NCBI GenBank assembly: GCA_905199135.1
Contig: CAJKFC010000002.1
Span: 1-42,298, forward strand
Direction: 5' to 3'
Length of the DNA stretch: 42,298 nt
Source: an uncultured Eubacteriales bacterium
GTDB taxonomy: Bacteria > Bacillota > Clostridia > Oscillospirales > Butyricicoccaceae
Shown: positions 25,012 through 31,371 of the stretch, in pieces
How the letters are laid out: every line of letters starts with the position of its first letter
Position numbering within the stretch: the first letter of the stretch is position 1
Position numbers and translations under genes: made by a program
The notes under the pieces: model-generated
Database searches by the model: none
Told to the model about the DNA's origin: nothing
What the model saw: only the letters and a program-made list of their open reading frames with translations

Positions 25012-25884
25012 TTAGTCCTCCACAGCTCTCTTGAGCACAGCCATTCTCGTGAACACACCGTTGGACATCTGCTTGAATATGCGGCTCTTTTCGCACTCGA
25101 CCACTTCGTCGGCGATCTCTACACCTCTGTTGAAGGGTGCGGGATGCATGATTATGGCGTTTTCCTTCATCTTTGCCACATTTTCCATGGTGAGACCGTA
25201 GTTTTTGTGATACTCTTCCTTATTGAACTTGACAGAGCCGTCGTGTCTCTCGTGCTGCACACGGAGCATCATGACGACATCGGATGTCTTAAGGGCTGTA
25301 TCGAACTCCTCAAAGTTCATGCCCTCCTCTCTGAACTCCACAGGACCCGAAGTTACGACATCCATGCCGAGCCTTCTCATGACCTCAAAGTTGGTGTGAG
25401 CCACGCGGGAGTGTACTATGTCGCCGCAGATGCACACTTTGAGGCCCTCAAACTTGCCGAACTCCTGTCTGATGGTGAGAAGATCCAAAAGGGACTGGGT
25501 GGGGTGGTTGCCCGTGCCGTCGCCTGCGTTGAGTATTGCGGCCTTTACATGGCCCAAAAGCTGTTTGTAATACTCAACCTCGGGGCTTCTTATAACCAAA
25601 AAGTCGCAGCCGATGGCGTCGAAGAGCTTGACTGTGTCATAAAAGCTCTCCTGCTTGTTCATGGAAGATGTCGCCACATTAAAAGAAACAACTCGCACAT
25701 TCAGCTTTTCCTGTGCGACATTAAAGCTATACTGTGTACGAGTTGATGATTCAAAAAACAGATTGGCGGCAATACGGCCCTCAAGATTGCATTTTAATGT
25801 TCCGTCGCAAAAGCCCTGAGCGTCGTCAAGTATTTTTGTAATTTCTTCTACCGTAAGGTCTTTAAGAGTAAGTAAGTGTTTCAT
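25012..25884 (-). CDS. pyrB: Aspartate carbamoyltransferase catalytic subunit
   Basis: Joins carbamoyl phosphate and aspartate. 290 residues, slightly shorter than the usual ~305 because the C-terminal tail is short. Carbamoyl-phosphate signature FFESSTRT at 43-50, HPTQSLLD at 127-134, GDIVHSRVAHTN, MLRVQHERHDG and IIMHPAPFNRGVEI. No pyrI regulatory subunit is present, so it is the Bacillus-type unregulated trimer. First gene of the 17-gene run; AGGGG precedes the ATG. The leader is only about 30 nt long. Confidence 0.97.
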   Translation of the reverse strand: MKHLLTLKDLTVEEITKILDDAQGFCDGTLKCNLEGRIAANLFFESSTRTQYSFNVAQEKLNVRVVSFNVATSSMNKQESFYDTVKLFDAIGCDFLVIRSPEVEYYKQLLGHVKAAILNAGDGTGNHPTQSLLDLLTIRQEFGKFEGLKVCICGDIVHSRVAHTNFEVMRRLGMDVVTSGPVEFREEGMNFEEFDTALKTSDVVMMLRVQHERHDGSVKFNKEEYHKNYGLTMENVAKMKENAIIMHPAPFNRGVEIADEVVECEKSRIFKQMSNGVFTRMAVLKRAVED

Positions 25885-25922
25885 ATATATCCCCTTTGCA
25901 CCGTGTTCACAAATTTCTTTAT

Positions 25923-25951
25923 ATTATACCACAAAAGGCCAAATAAATCAA
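25923..25951 (-). promoter_or_regulatory. Promoter of the pyr...leuS operon
   Basis: Minus strand -35 TTGATT (25951-25946), 17-bp spacer, -10 TATAAT (25928-25923). The predicted start is about 31 nt from the pyrB ATG, leaving no room for a PyrR-type attenuator between promoter and first gene. Confidence 0.8.
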
Positions 25952-25964
25952 CAATCGGCCTTTT
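25933..25964. promoter_or_regulatory. Inverted repeat spanning the pyr operon -35 region
   Basis: Arms AAAAGGCC (25933-25940) and GGCCTTTT (25957-25964), 16 bp apart and flanking the -35 box. It is a candidate operator for transcriptional control of pyrimidine synthesis. A hairpin role is possible but would be odd upstream of the start site. Confidence 0.4.
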
Positions 25965-25988
25965 AAAAAAATGATTTTTTTAAAAGGG

Positions 25989-26012
25989 ACAGCTTATGCA
26001 AAGTAGACAAAA
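25989..26012 (+). repeat. 24-bp upstream element, copy 1 (gene A promoter)
   Basis: Begins ACAGCTTATGCAAAGTAGAC and continues AAAA; an identical 24-bp copy lies at 26810-26833. Each copy ends 40-41 bp before the -35 box of a membrane-array promoter, centred near -88. Conserved sequence at conserved distance suggests a regulator-binding site copied with the promoter. Confidence 0.6.
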
Positions 26013-26053
26013 TGGGATATTCAAAATTTTATATGTTAAAATAATTTATTGCA

Positions 26054-26082
26054 TTTACATTTGAGTAAAATTATAGTATAAT
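26054..26082 (+). promoter_or_regulatory. Promoter of array gene A
   Basis: -35 TTTACA, 17-bp spacer, -10 TATAAT; paralogous to the promoter at 26874-26902. Confidence 0.75.
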
Positions 26083-26167
26083 TTATATGTAATTAAAACA
26101 TTTTTTCAGGCTAAATCAGCGTGCTCTTTGGTATTTACGCTACATTCCGATTAAGAGGAGAAGTATA

Positions 26168-26677
26168 ATGCTTATGAAAAAGATCAAATCGCTGTCAAAG
26201 TACATCCCCTTGGAGATATTTATTTCGCTTATATCAATAGCCTTTCACTTTATAATTGTTGTATCAGCAGACCGGGTGCGTGAACTTATAGACAGCCAAG
26301 CATTTGAAATTGCCGTAATGATGCTGGTGTATATCGGAAACCCTGCAATATATATACTGCTTTGGTCAAAGCTGATTAAATATAAGAGTGACAAACCGAA
26401 ATCTCTATGGAGATTCGCCGTCGAATGGACACTGGGAGTCTCATATTTTGCGTTTCTCTGGCTGCAAAATATTTTTGTCAGAAATCAGTTTATAGGTTAT
26501 ATCGCTATACCCGAAAACTTTATCGGTAAGTTATGGCTTTATTGTAATTTCTGTTTTTCCGGAGGACTTGGCATCGTATTGTTCCCCACAGTTTATATTA
26601 TTACAGGTGTTATATTTATCCGAATGTGCATAAGAAAAATAAAAGAGCATTACAGGGAGACGGGCGAGCTGTGGTAA
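26168..26677 (+). CDS. Array membrane protein A (unknown family, subgroup 1)
   Basis: 169 residues, about four membrane helices (roughly 14-33, 46-68, 86-104, 132-153). I do not recognise the family. It defines the pattern shared by the seven-gene array: a second helix ending in LLWSKLIKYK, then DKPKSLWRFAVEW (75-87) at the helix 3 start, and a C-terminal cytoplasmic-looking tail EHYRETGELW. It begins with KYIPLEIFIS, shared with gene D. Start ATG 26168 with GAGGAG 7 nt upstream. Alone among the array it has its own promoter and terminator, so it is monocistronic. Function unknown; no catalytic or transport motif is visible. Confidence 0.85.
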   Translation: MLMKKIKSLSKYIPLEIFISLISIAFHFIIVVSADRVRELIDSQAFEIAVMMLVYIGNPAIYILLWSKLIKYKSDKPKSLWRFAVEWTLGVSYFAFLWLQNIFVRNQFIGYIAIPENFIGKLWLYCNFCFSGGLGIVLFPTVYIITGVIFIRMCIRKIKEHYRETGELW

Positions 26678-26704
26678 AATCTCCATTATTCTAATTCCGT
26701 GCAG

Positions 26705-26740
26705 AGACGCGGCGCTGAAAAGGCGCGCCGCGTCTTTTTA
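26705..26740 (+). terminator. Terminator of array gene A
   Basis: Perfect 11-bp stem AGACGCGGCGC / GCGCCGCGTCT with a 9-nt loop and TTTTT. Confidence 0.92.
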
Positions 26741-26809
26741 ATTGTCAATATGCGCCGCCTTGACAGTGAGATATTTATATAAATGTTCGGCAGTCTGTCT
26801 TTTAAAAAT

Positions 26810-26833
26810 ACAGCTTATGCAAAGTAGACAAAA
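26810..26833 (+). repeat. 24-bp upstream element, copy 2 (gene B promoter)
   Basis: Identical to 25989-26012; ends 40 bp before the -35 box of the B promoter. Confidence 0.6.
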
Positions 26834-26873
26834 AGCCGATATCCGATTTTACATCCAAAAAGTTTTCAATATA

Positions 26874-26902
26874 TTTACATTTTCATAAAAGTATGGTATA
26901 AT
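26874..26902 (+). promoter_or_regulatory. Promoter of array genes B-G
   Basis: -35 TTTACA, 17-bp spacer, -10 TATAAT, about 60 nt ahead of the gene B ATG. Same hexamers and spacing as the gene A promoter. Confidence 0.75.
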
Positions 26903-26962
26903 TTACTTGTAAATAAATGTCCTATTTTGTATTGTTCATGTCATCTGCGAAAGGAGGCAGCT

Positions 26963-27415
26963 ATGGAGCTTATACCTTCCGTCTGTTCATTGGTTCTGTA
27001 TTTTATCCTCATATCTCTGCCCTCCGCCTTTTTGTCTCACGGCTCGCCGTATATGTGGCAGAATTTTATCACCTGCATTTTTACCCCTGCCGTATTTGCG
27101 GCTTTGTGGGGTCTTGTAATCTATCTGAACCGCGACAAGCCTAAAACTCTATGGCGATTCGCCGCGGAATGGGGTATAACCCTTTTATATATGCTTTTCT
27201 GCGCCGCAGCATACGGAAACGCCTTGGCAGCTTTTAATATTTACGACAAACCGGGCACTGTGTTCTTCCTGTTTTTCCCTGTCGCGGCAGTGATACCGGG
27301 AAGCACCCCCTCGGGCATAGCCAACACAGTCTTTCCTCTGCTTTTCGCAGTTCCGATAATTGCCTGCCTGTTCTTTATCATTAAGAATTACAGGGAGACG
27401 GGCACACTTTGGTAA
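26963..27415 (+). CDS. Array membrane protein B (subgroup 2)
   Basis: 150 residues from the ATG at 26963, which follows GGAGG by 5 nt; an in-frame start 12 codons earlier lies over that site. Four hydrophobic segments (about 5-24, 38-55, 70-90, 124-140). Family motif: NRDKPKTLWRFAAEW (56-70), with tail KNYRETGTLW at the very end. With C and E it forms subgroup 2, marked by a (Y/F)GxxxxxF segment after helix 3, a C-terminal FPLLFAVPIIACLFFII helix and no PLPD motif. Its last ~75 bases are almost identical to those of gene C. Function unknown. Confidence 0.83.
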   Translation: MELIPSVCSLVLYFILISLPSAFLSHGSPYMWQNFITCIFTPAVFAALWGLVIYLNRDKPKTLWRFAAEWGITLLYMLFCAAAYGNALAAFNIYDKPGTVFFLFFPVAAVIPGSTPSGIANTVFPLLFAVPIIACLFFIIKNYRETGTLW

Positions 27416-27440
27416 AATCTCCGCTGTATTTTATTCCGTT

Positions 27441-27467
27441 TCATAAAAATATGGTTTAGTTTACTTG
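27441..27467 (+). promoter_or_regulatory. Degenerate copy of the array promoter ahead of gene C
   Basis: TCATAAAAATATGGTTTAGT matches the gene B promoter's TCATAAAAGTATGGTATAAT region, but the -10 has decayed from TATAAT to TTTAGT and no -35 remains. It also lacks the ~44 bases that separate promoter and ribosome binding site in B. Probably a duplication scar, not an active promoter. Confidence 0.6.
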
Positions 27468-27481
27468 CAAAGGAGGCAGTT

Positions 27482-27931
27482 ATGGAGCTTATACCTCTCA
27501 TTGTCGCTTTGGTATTGTTTGTCATTCTTCCGCCGCTGCCATATATATTTTTGTCCACAAACGCGGCAAGGCAATTCTCCCATTTCACTTCTGTTTTTAT
27601 AATCCCTTTGCTGTTTTTTGTTCTGTGGGGCATTTTAATCTATATGTATAAGGGAAAAAACAAAACTTTATGGCGTTTTGCCCTCGAGTGGAGCTCAGTT
27701 CTCGCCTGCTCGATTTTCTGTATTGTTACATACGGAAGTGTATTGGCGTTTTTTGACCCATACGGCGCTTTCGGCATATTTTTAGTGATTCTCTTTCCCC
27801 TTATTTGGGTGGCGGAGCATATACCCGAAAATCTGCTCAACATAGTCTTTCCGCTGCTTTTTGCAGTTCCGATAATTGCCTGCCTGTTCCTTATCATTAA
27901 GAATTACAGGGAGACGGGCACACTTTGGTAA
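27482..27931 (+). CDS. Array membrane protein C (subgroup 2)
   Basis: 149 residues. Closest paralog of B: both start MELIP, share KTLWRF at 61-66 and EW at 69-70, and end in NYRETGTLW with an identical FPLLFAVPIIACLF helix. Four hydrophobic segments (about 5-24, 37-54, 70-90, 97-140 region). The DKP before the WRF motif is changed to GKN. AAAGGAGG sits 5 nt before the ATG. The stop TAA is fused to the next ribosome binding site (TAAGGAGG). Function unknown. Confidence 0.83.
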   Translation: MELIPLIVALVLFVILPPLPYIFLSTNAARQFSHFTSVFIIPLLFFVLWGILIYMYKGKNKTLWRFALEWSSVLACSIFCIVTYGSVLAFFDPYGAFGIFLVILFPLIWVAEHIPENLLNIVFPLLFAVPIIACLFLIIKNYRETGTLW

Positions 27932-27941
27932 GGAGGTTTTT

Positions 27942-28457
27942 ATGAAGTCCTTGCTTAAATATATCCCCTGGGAAATAGTCATCTGCCCTCTATCTCTTGC
28001 CGTTTGTTTCGCGGTAGGCGTCATGGTATTCGGGCAGCTGTACAGACTCACCGGCATAACCTTTTTCCTGCTTGTCACGGCGATCGTGCTTATGCTGGGA
28101 GTTCCCGCTTTATATGTTTTTTGCTGGGCAAAGCTTATAAAGTACAGCCGCAACTCGCCCAAGGTCTTACGGCGATTTATTTTGGAATGGAGCATCGGCA
28201 CAGCATATGTTTTTGTTCTGATTGTGAAGCATTTCATCGCTGAAGCCGAGTTTATCTCCTGGGTTCCCATTTCGAACAGCCCTTTGGGCATCGTCTGGTA
28301 CTATTTTTTCCTGCCCTTTACACCTGTTTTCCCCGAGTTTGCAATGGGTCTCGCCGTTCCCTGGCCATGGCTCTACATATTCATCGGTATAATTTTTATC
28401 CGAATATGCTATGTAATGATAAAAAAGCACCGTGAGGATGCGGATAAACCCCTGTAA
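27942..28457 (+). CDS. Array membrane protein D (subgroup 1, divergent tail)
   Basis: 171 residues from the ATG at 27942, 5 nt after GGAGG. Starts KSLLKYIPWEIVI, matching A's N-terminus. The WRF motif is altered to VLRRFILEW (75-83), and the tail degenerates to KKHREDADKPL, so it has lost the terminal Leu-Trp. Four hydrophobic segments (about 10-33, 39-63, 84-100, 140-160). Subgroup 1 features include the late FIGIIFIRIC helix that also occurs in A. Its start lies 10 nt beyond the stop of C. Function unknown; the altered motif may mark relaxed constraint. Confidence 0.82.
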   Translation: MKSLLKYIPWEIVICPLSLAVCFAVGVMVFGQLYRLTGITFFLLVTAIVLMLGVPALYVFCWAKLIKYSRNSPKVLRRFILEWSIGTAYVFVLIVKHFIAEAEFISWVPISNSPLGIVWYYFFLPFTPVFPEFAMGLAVPWPWLYIFIGIIFIRICYVMIKKHREDADKPL

Positions 28458-28467
28458 GGAGGTTTTT

Positions 28468-28908
28468 ATGGGAATTATAATCGGCATTATGTCATGGGCA
28501 ATCTCCGCTCTCATCTGCCTTGTGCCCCGTATGTTTTTGCCCGAAGATTTTCTCCCTCTGTACAGCGAGATCACTTTTTGGCTGACATCGGCTATCCTGT
28601 TTGTTGCTTTGTGGTTTACCCTCATTTGGAAAACCCGAGATATTCCGAAAGCTCTTGTATTTTTTGCCGCCGAATGGGCAATTCTCTTGGTTTCCGCCCT
28701 GTTTTTCCTTATAAAGTTCGGTGATGTTGCCTATATGTTCGACCCTTACGGAAGCTCTGCCCTGCTTTTCTATCTTTTTCTTTACTCACCGCTGGCTGTT
28801 CCGTCACTGTTTTGCGGTATCGCCATTATACTTTTGCCTTTAGCCATGTTTTCCCTGTGCATTTTCTTCATTGTAAAACATTACAGGGAGACAGGCGACC
28901 TGTGGTAA
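28468..28908 (+). CDS. Array membrane protein E (subgroup 2, altered WRF motif)
   Basis: 146 residues from the ATG at 28468, 5 nt after GGAGG. The central motif is DIPKALVFFAAEW (58-70): the Trp-Arg pair is replaced by Val-Phe, while E-W is kept. The tail HYRETGDLW is intact. It resembles C in FDPYG (91-95). Four hydrophobic segments (about 4-22, 37-54, 69-84, 98-135 region). TAA is again fused to GGAGG of the next gene. Function unknown. Confidence 0.82.
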   Translation: MGIIIGIMSWAISALICLVPRMFLPEDFLPLYSEITFWLTSAILFVALWFTLIWKTRDIPKALVFFAAEWAILLVSALFFLIKFGDVAYMFDPYGSSALLFYLFLYSPLAVPSLFCGIAIILLPLAMFSLCIFFIVKHYRETGDLW

Positions 28909-28917
28909 GGAGGTTTT

Positions 28918-29361
28918 ATGGAAATATTCATCTATCCGCTGTGTTATCTTCCCGCAATATTGGCTCTTATCTTTCCGCCTATCCTGCCTTTGATTCAGTT
29001 CTTCATTGCCAAAATCATTCTCATTGTCCTGTGGGCAAAGCTCATTAAACATAAAGAGGACGATATGAGAGCCCTGTGGCGTTTTACCGCCGAATGGACT
29101 TTGGGCACAGGCTATGTGATTTTCTCCCTTATCAGATCTTTTTGCGAAAGCGAAAAGCTCTTTTACCTTTCGAGCTATATGCCGCTGCCCGACAGCTTTT
29201 TGAGCAAGATCTGGACATTCTGCAATCTTCCGTTTTATTTTGCCGACTCCGGCTCCGGCATGACAACTCCGTGGTTGTACATTATCGTCGGAATATCCTT
29301 TATCGCCATGTGTCTCAAAAGAATAAGGGAACATTACAAAGAGAACGGCGACCTGCGGTAA
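28918..29361 (+). CDS. Array membrane protein F (subgroup 1)
   Basis: 147 residues. Motif RALWRFTAEW (51-60) after LWAKLIKHKEDD; tail EHYKENGDLR. Shares with G the segment MPLPDSFLSKIWTFCNLPF (88-106), giving subgroup 1 its PLPD mark. The coding stretch for ALWRFTAEW is identical to G over about 30 bases. The N-terminal region is shortened relative to A and D, leaving a single long hydrophobic span (6-42) that may hold helices 1 and 2. Stop codon fused to the next ribosome binding site. Function unknown. Confidence 0.82.
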   Translation: MEIFIYPLCYLPAILALIFPPILPLIQFFIAKIILIVLWAKLIKHKEDDMRALWRFTAEWTLGTGYVIFSLIRSFCESEKLFYLSSYMPLPDSFLSKIWTFCNLPFYFADSGSGMTTPWLYIIVGISFIAMCLKRIREHYKENGDLR

Positions 29362-29370
29362 GGAGGTTTT

Positions 29371-29850
29371 ATGGAGATATTCGTCTACATATTATCCCTG
29401 TTTGGACCGATTCTTGTCGGTCTTATCATCGATTTTTTCATCGGACTGTTTGTCAAAAGCAGCTATACCATAACCCTTTTTATGACTATTGTCGCCGCAA
29501 AGATTGTATTTCTCATTCTATGGTCGGCGCTGATAGTATATAAGAGAGACAAACCGAGAGCCCTGTGGCGTTTTACCGCCGAATGGGCTTTAAGCGGCGG
29601 ATATGTCGTCTATGCCATTTTCAAATACTTTTTCGAAAACGGAGAGCTCTTTCACCGTTCAGCTTACCTTCCCCTGCCCGACAGCCTTTTGAGCAAAATA
29701 TGGACATATTTAAATGTCCACTTTGCCTTTGCCGAATCGGGCTACGGAATTATTTTTCCGTGGATTTATGTAGGCTTAGCCGTTTTTCTGATCGGTATGT
29801 GCCTGTTCTTTATCGCAAGAAATTATATAAAGACAAAGGAACTGTGGTAA
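29371..29850 (+). CDS. Array membrane protein G (subgroup 1)
   Basis: 159 residues, the last array member. Motif RDKPRALWRFTAEW (59-72), PLPDSLLSKIWTYLNV (101-116) and tail ARNYIKTKELW. Four hydrophobic segments (about 4-28, 34-54, 72-88, 128-149). Starts MEIF like F, so F and G are probably a recent pair. No clear U-tract terminator on this strand follows; the hairpin downstream has its T-run on the other strand. Function unknown. Confidence 0.82.
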   Translation: MEIFVYILSLFGPILVGLIIDFFIGLFVKSSYTITLFMTIVAAKIVFLILWSALIVYKRDKPRALWRFTAEWALSGGYVVYAIFKYFFENGELFHRSAYLPLPDSLLSKIWTYLNVHFAFAESGYGIIFPWIYVGLAVFLIGMCLFFIARNYIKTKELW

Positions 29851-29852
29851 AC

Positions 29853-29876
29853 AAAAAGGGGCGCATATGCGCCCCC
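29853..29876 (-). terminator. Terminator of the lipoprotein gene
   Basis: Palindromic stem GGGGCGCATATGCGCCCC with TTTTTG on the minus strand. On the plus strand it is followed by CGATATC, so it may stop the array transcript only weakly. Confidence 0.75.
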
Positions 29877-29886
29877 GATATCGGCT

Positions 29887-30771
29887 CTATATTTTGCAAA
29901 AATATATCTCTTTTTTGTCGGTCAGGGCGCCTGCCAAATACTCCCCGTCAAAGCTCATGATGAGGGAACCGCTTACTGCATAATCCGCCCCTTCCCATTT
30001 GGCGATTTCGGTCAGCCCGTCTCCTTCGGCAAGATAAAAACAGATATCTTTTCCGTCTTTTGCCGCCGCTATGATTTTTCCGCCGTATTCTGTGAGACCT
30101 ATAATGTCTTTGCTGGTCAGCCTGACCTCTGTTTTATCCTCGATATTTGCGGCATAGAGCCCCAGCTTGGTTTTGGCAAAATAGATGTTTTCTTCCGAAA
30201 TTACACCTGCCGCAATCTCGCAGCGCTCCTCTCCGAGAGGATATATTATCTCGTTTTCGTCCCTTTCGCAGCTGTAAAGACACAGGGCGTTCTGTGTACT
30301 GTCCCAATGCAAAACCTCGTCTCCGTCGGCGCTGAGTATCTTTCGGGGAGAGTTTTCCGCCCGTTTAACGCCGCTTCCGTCGGATTTTATAATCAGTTCG
30401 CCCTCTTTATCGGCGGCTGAAATATATCCGTCTGACGCCCACATCAGGCTCTCTGCCGAGACGCTGCATATCTCCTCGGTGGATTTTTCAAGACAGTCAA
30501 AAGCTTTCAGCCTGCCGTCCGACAGACAGTACCATATACCCTCTCCGCCGTAGACAGCGCTGACAGAATTTTCGGGAAATTCTTCCGCTTTTTCGTCTCC
30601 GCTCTCCCCAGAGCGGTAAAGCTCCAAACCGTCCTCATAAAGCAGGTAATACGCCTCTCCGCCGGCTGTTCCGATTCCTCTTACATACGCAGGAGCGCCG
30701 GTCTCCTCTTTAAATACGCTGCACCCCGACAAAACCGTCAGGATCGCCGCAGTAATCAGCAGTTTTTTCAC
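29887..30771 (-). CDS. Lipoprotein with probable beta-propeller-like repeats
   Basis: 294 residues. Lipoprotein signal peptide with lipobox LSGC (KKLLITAAILTVLSGCSVFK), so it should be lipid-anchored on the outer face of the membrane. The remainder is rich in short beta-strand units with Trp/Tyr-x-x-Asp-Gly patterns (AYYLLYEDGLELYRSG, GIWYCLSDGRLKAFD, MWASDGYISAADKEGELIIK, IYFAKTKLGLYAANIED), repeated every ~40 residues, suggesting a propeller of the DUF5050/WD-like kind. No enzyme motif. It stands between two arrays of unknown membrane proteins and runs opposite to both. Confidence 0.8.
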   Translation of the reverse strand: MKKLLITAAILTVLSGCSVFKEETGAPAYVRGIGTAGGEAYYLLYEDGLELYRSGESGDEKAEEFPENSVSAVYGGEGIWYCLSDGRLKAFDCLEKSTEEICSVSAESLMWASDGYISAADKEGELIIKSDGSGVKRAENSPRKILSADGDEVLHWDSTQNALCLYSCERDENEIIYPLGEERCEIAAGVISEENIYFAKTKLGLYAANIEDKTEVRLTSKDIIGLTEYGGKIIAAAKDGKDICFYLAEGDGLTEIAKWEGADYAVSGSLIMSFDGEYLAGALTDKKEIYFCKI

Positions 30772-30887
30772 CCAATCTTCCTTTCGGCATTTATTAAATC
30801 ACACAGAAACATAAAGGCTTTGCCTTTTTAATATAATATCACATTCATTTGCAAATGCCAATAATTTCAATCCAAAGGGAGGTACTT

Positions 30888-31334
30888 ATGAAACACATTT
30901 TAAAGAGCATCTTAATCTGCATTGTCATCGCCGCCTTGATAGGCTACTTTTTCTACACTCCCGACTACTACGACAAGGAGGGAAATCTCAGGTACAGCCG
31001 TGAAAAGGGCATAGGCGGCTCGCTGGCTTTCGCAGGCTTCGGTCTTTTGCTTTACAGCATAGCCAACATATCGGTGGTGAGCGCCGCATTACACAGCTCC
31101 ACAGTCAGCGCCGTGGCAAAGAAGGACGCAAATGTCACCCCCTTTATGCAGGGCGGTCAGGCGCCTCAGATTTTGTCCAACACCGACTACAAGCCCGACA
31201 TGAGCCTTTTCTCCAAAAACCTCACCCCCAAGCTCAAACCCTTCGCCATATCCATACCCTTTATTCTGACATTCCTGCTCTTTTTGGCGTCGGGATATTT
31301 CATGTCCATAAGCAATTATATGAAATTCCGTTAA
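30888..31334 (+). CDS. Tandem membrane protein pair, copy 1 (unknown family)
   Basis: 148 residues from the ATG at 30888, preceded by GGGAGG; an in-frame ATG 13 codons upstream has no ribosome binding site. About three hydrophobic segments (6-20, 42-66, 122-143). Features shared with the next gene: FFYTPDYYD near 21-29, EKGIGGSLAFAGFGLLLYSI, SAALHSSTVSAV and TPFMQGGQ (~84-91). I do not recognise the family. The extracellular or cytoplasmic loop holding FMQGGQ is the most conserved hydrophilic part. The two genes are 37 nt apart and probably co-transcribed. Confidence 0.82.
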   Translation: MKHILKSILICIVIAALIGYFFYTPDYYDKEGNLRYSREKGIGGSLAFAGFGLLLYSIANISVVSAALHSSTVSAVAKKDANVTPFMQGGQAPQILSNTDYKPDMSLFSKNLTPKLKPFAISIPFILTFLLFLASGYFMSISNYMKFR

Positions 31335-31371
31335 ACCGCAAATAAAAAATTAAAAATACAAGGAGGAAATT

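Noticed and set aside
25933..25964. Reading the AAAAGGCC/GGCCTTTT repeat as a terminator
   Set aside because: The 16-nt loop is large, no gene ends just before it on either strand, and it overlaps a strong promoter; an operator is the better reading.
25989..26833. The two 24-bp copies as a CRISPR array or insertion-sequence ends
   Set aside because: Only two copies, about 820 bp apart, in direct orientation and at a fixed distance from promoters; no spacers, cas genes or transposase.
27876..28457. Longer start for array gene D within the end of gene C
   Set aside because: It would overlap C by 56 nt without a ribosome binding site; the ATG at 27942 follows GGAGG by 5 nt and matches gene A's N-terminus.
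30809..30837. Promoter for the FMQGGQ pair using TATAAT at 30832
   Set aside because: The -10 match is good but no acceptable -35 lies 16-18 bp upstream, so it was not listed as a feature.
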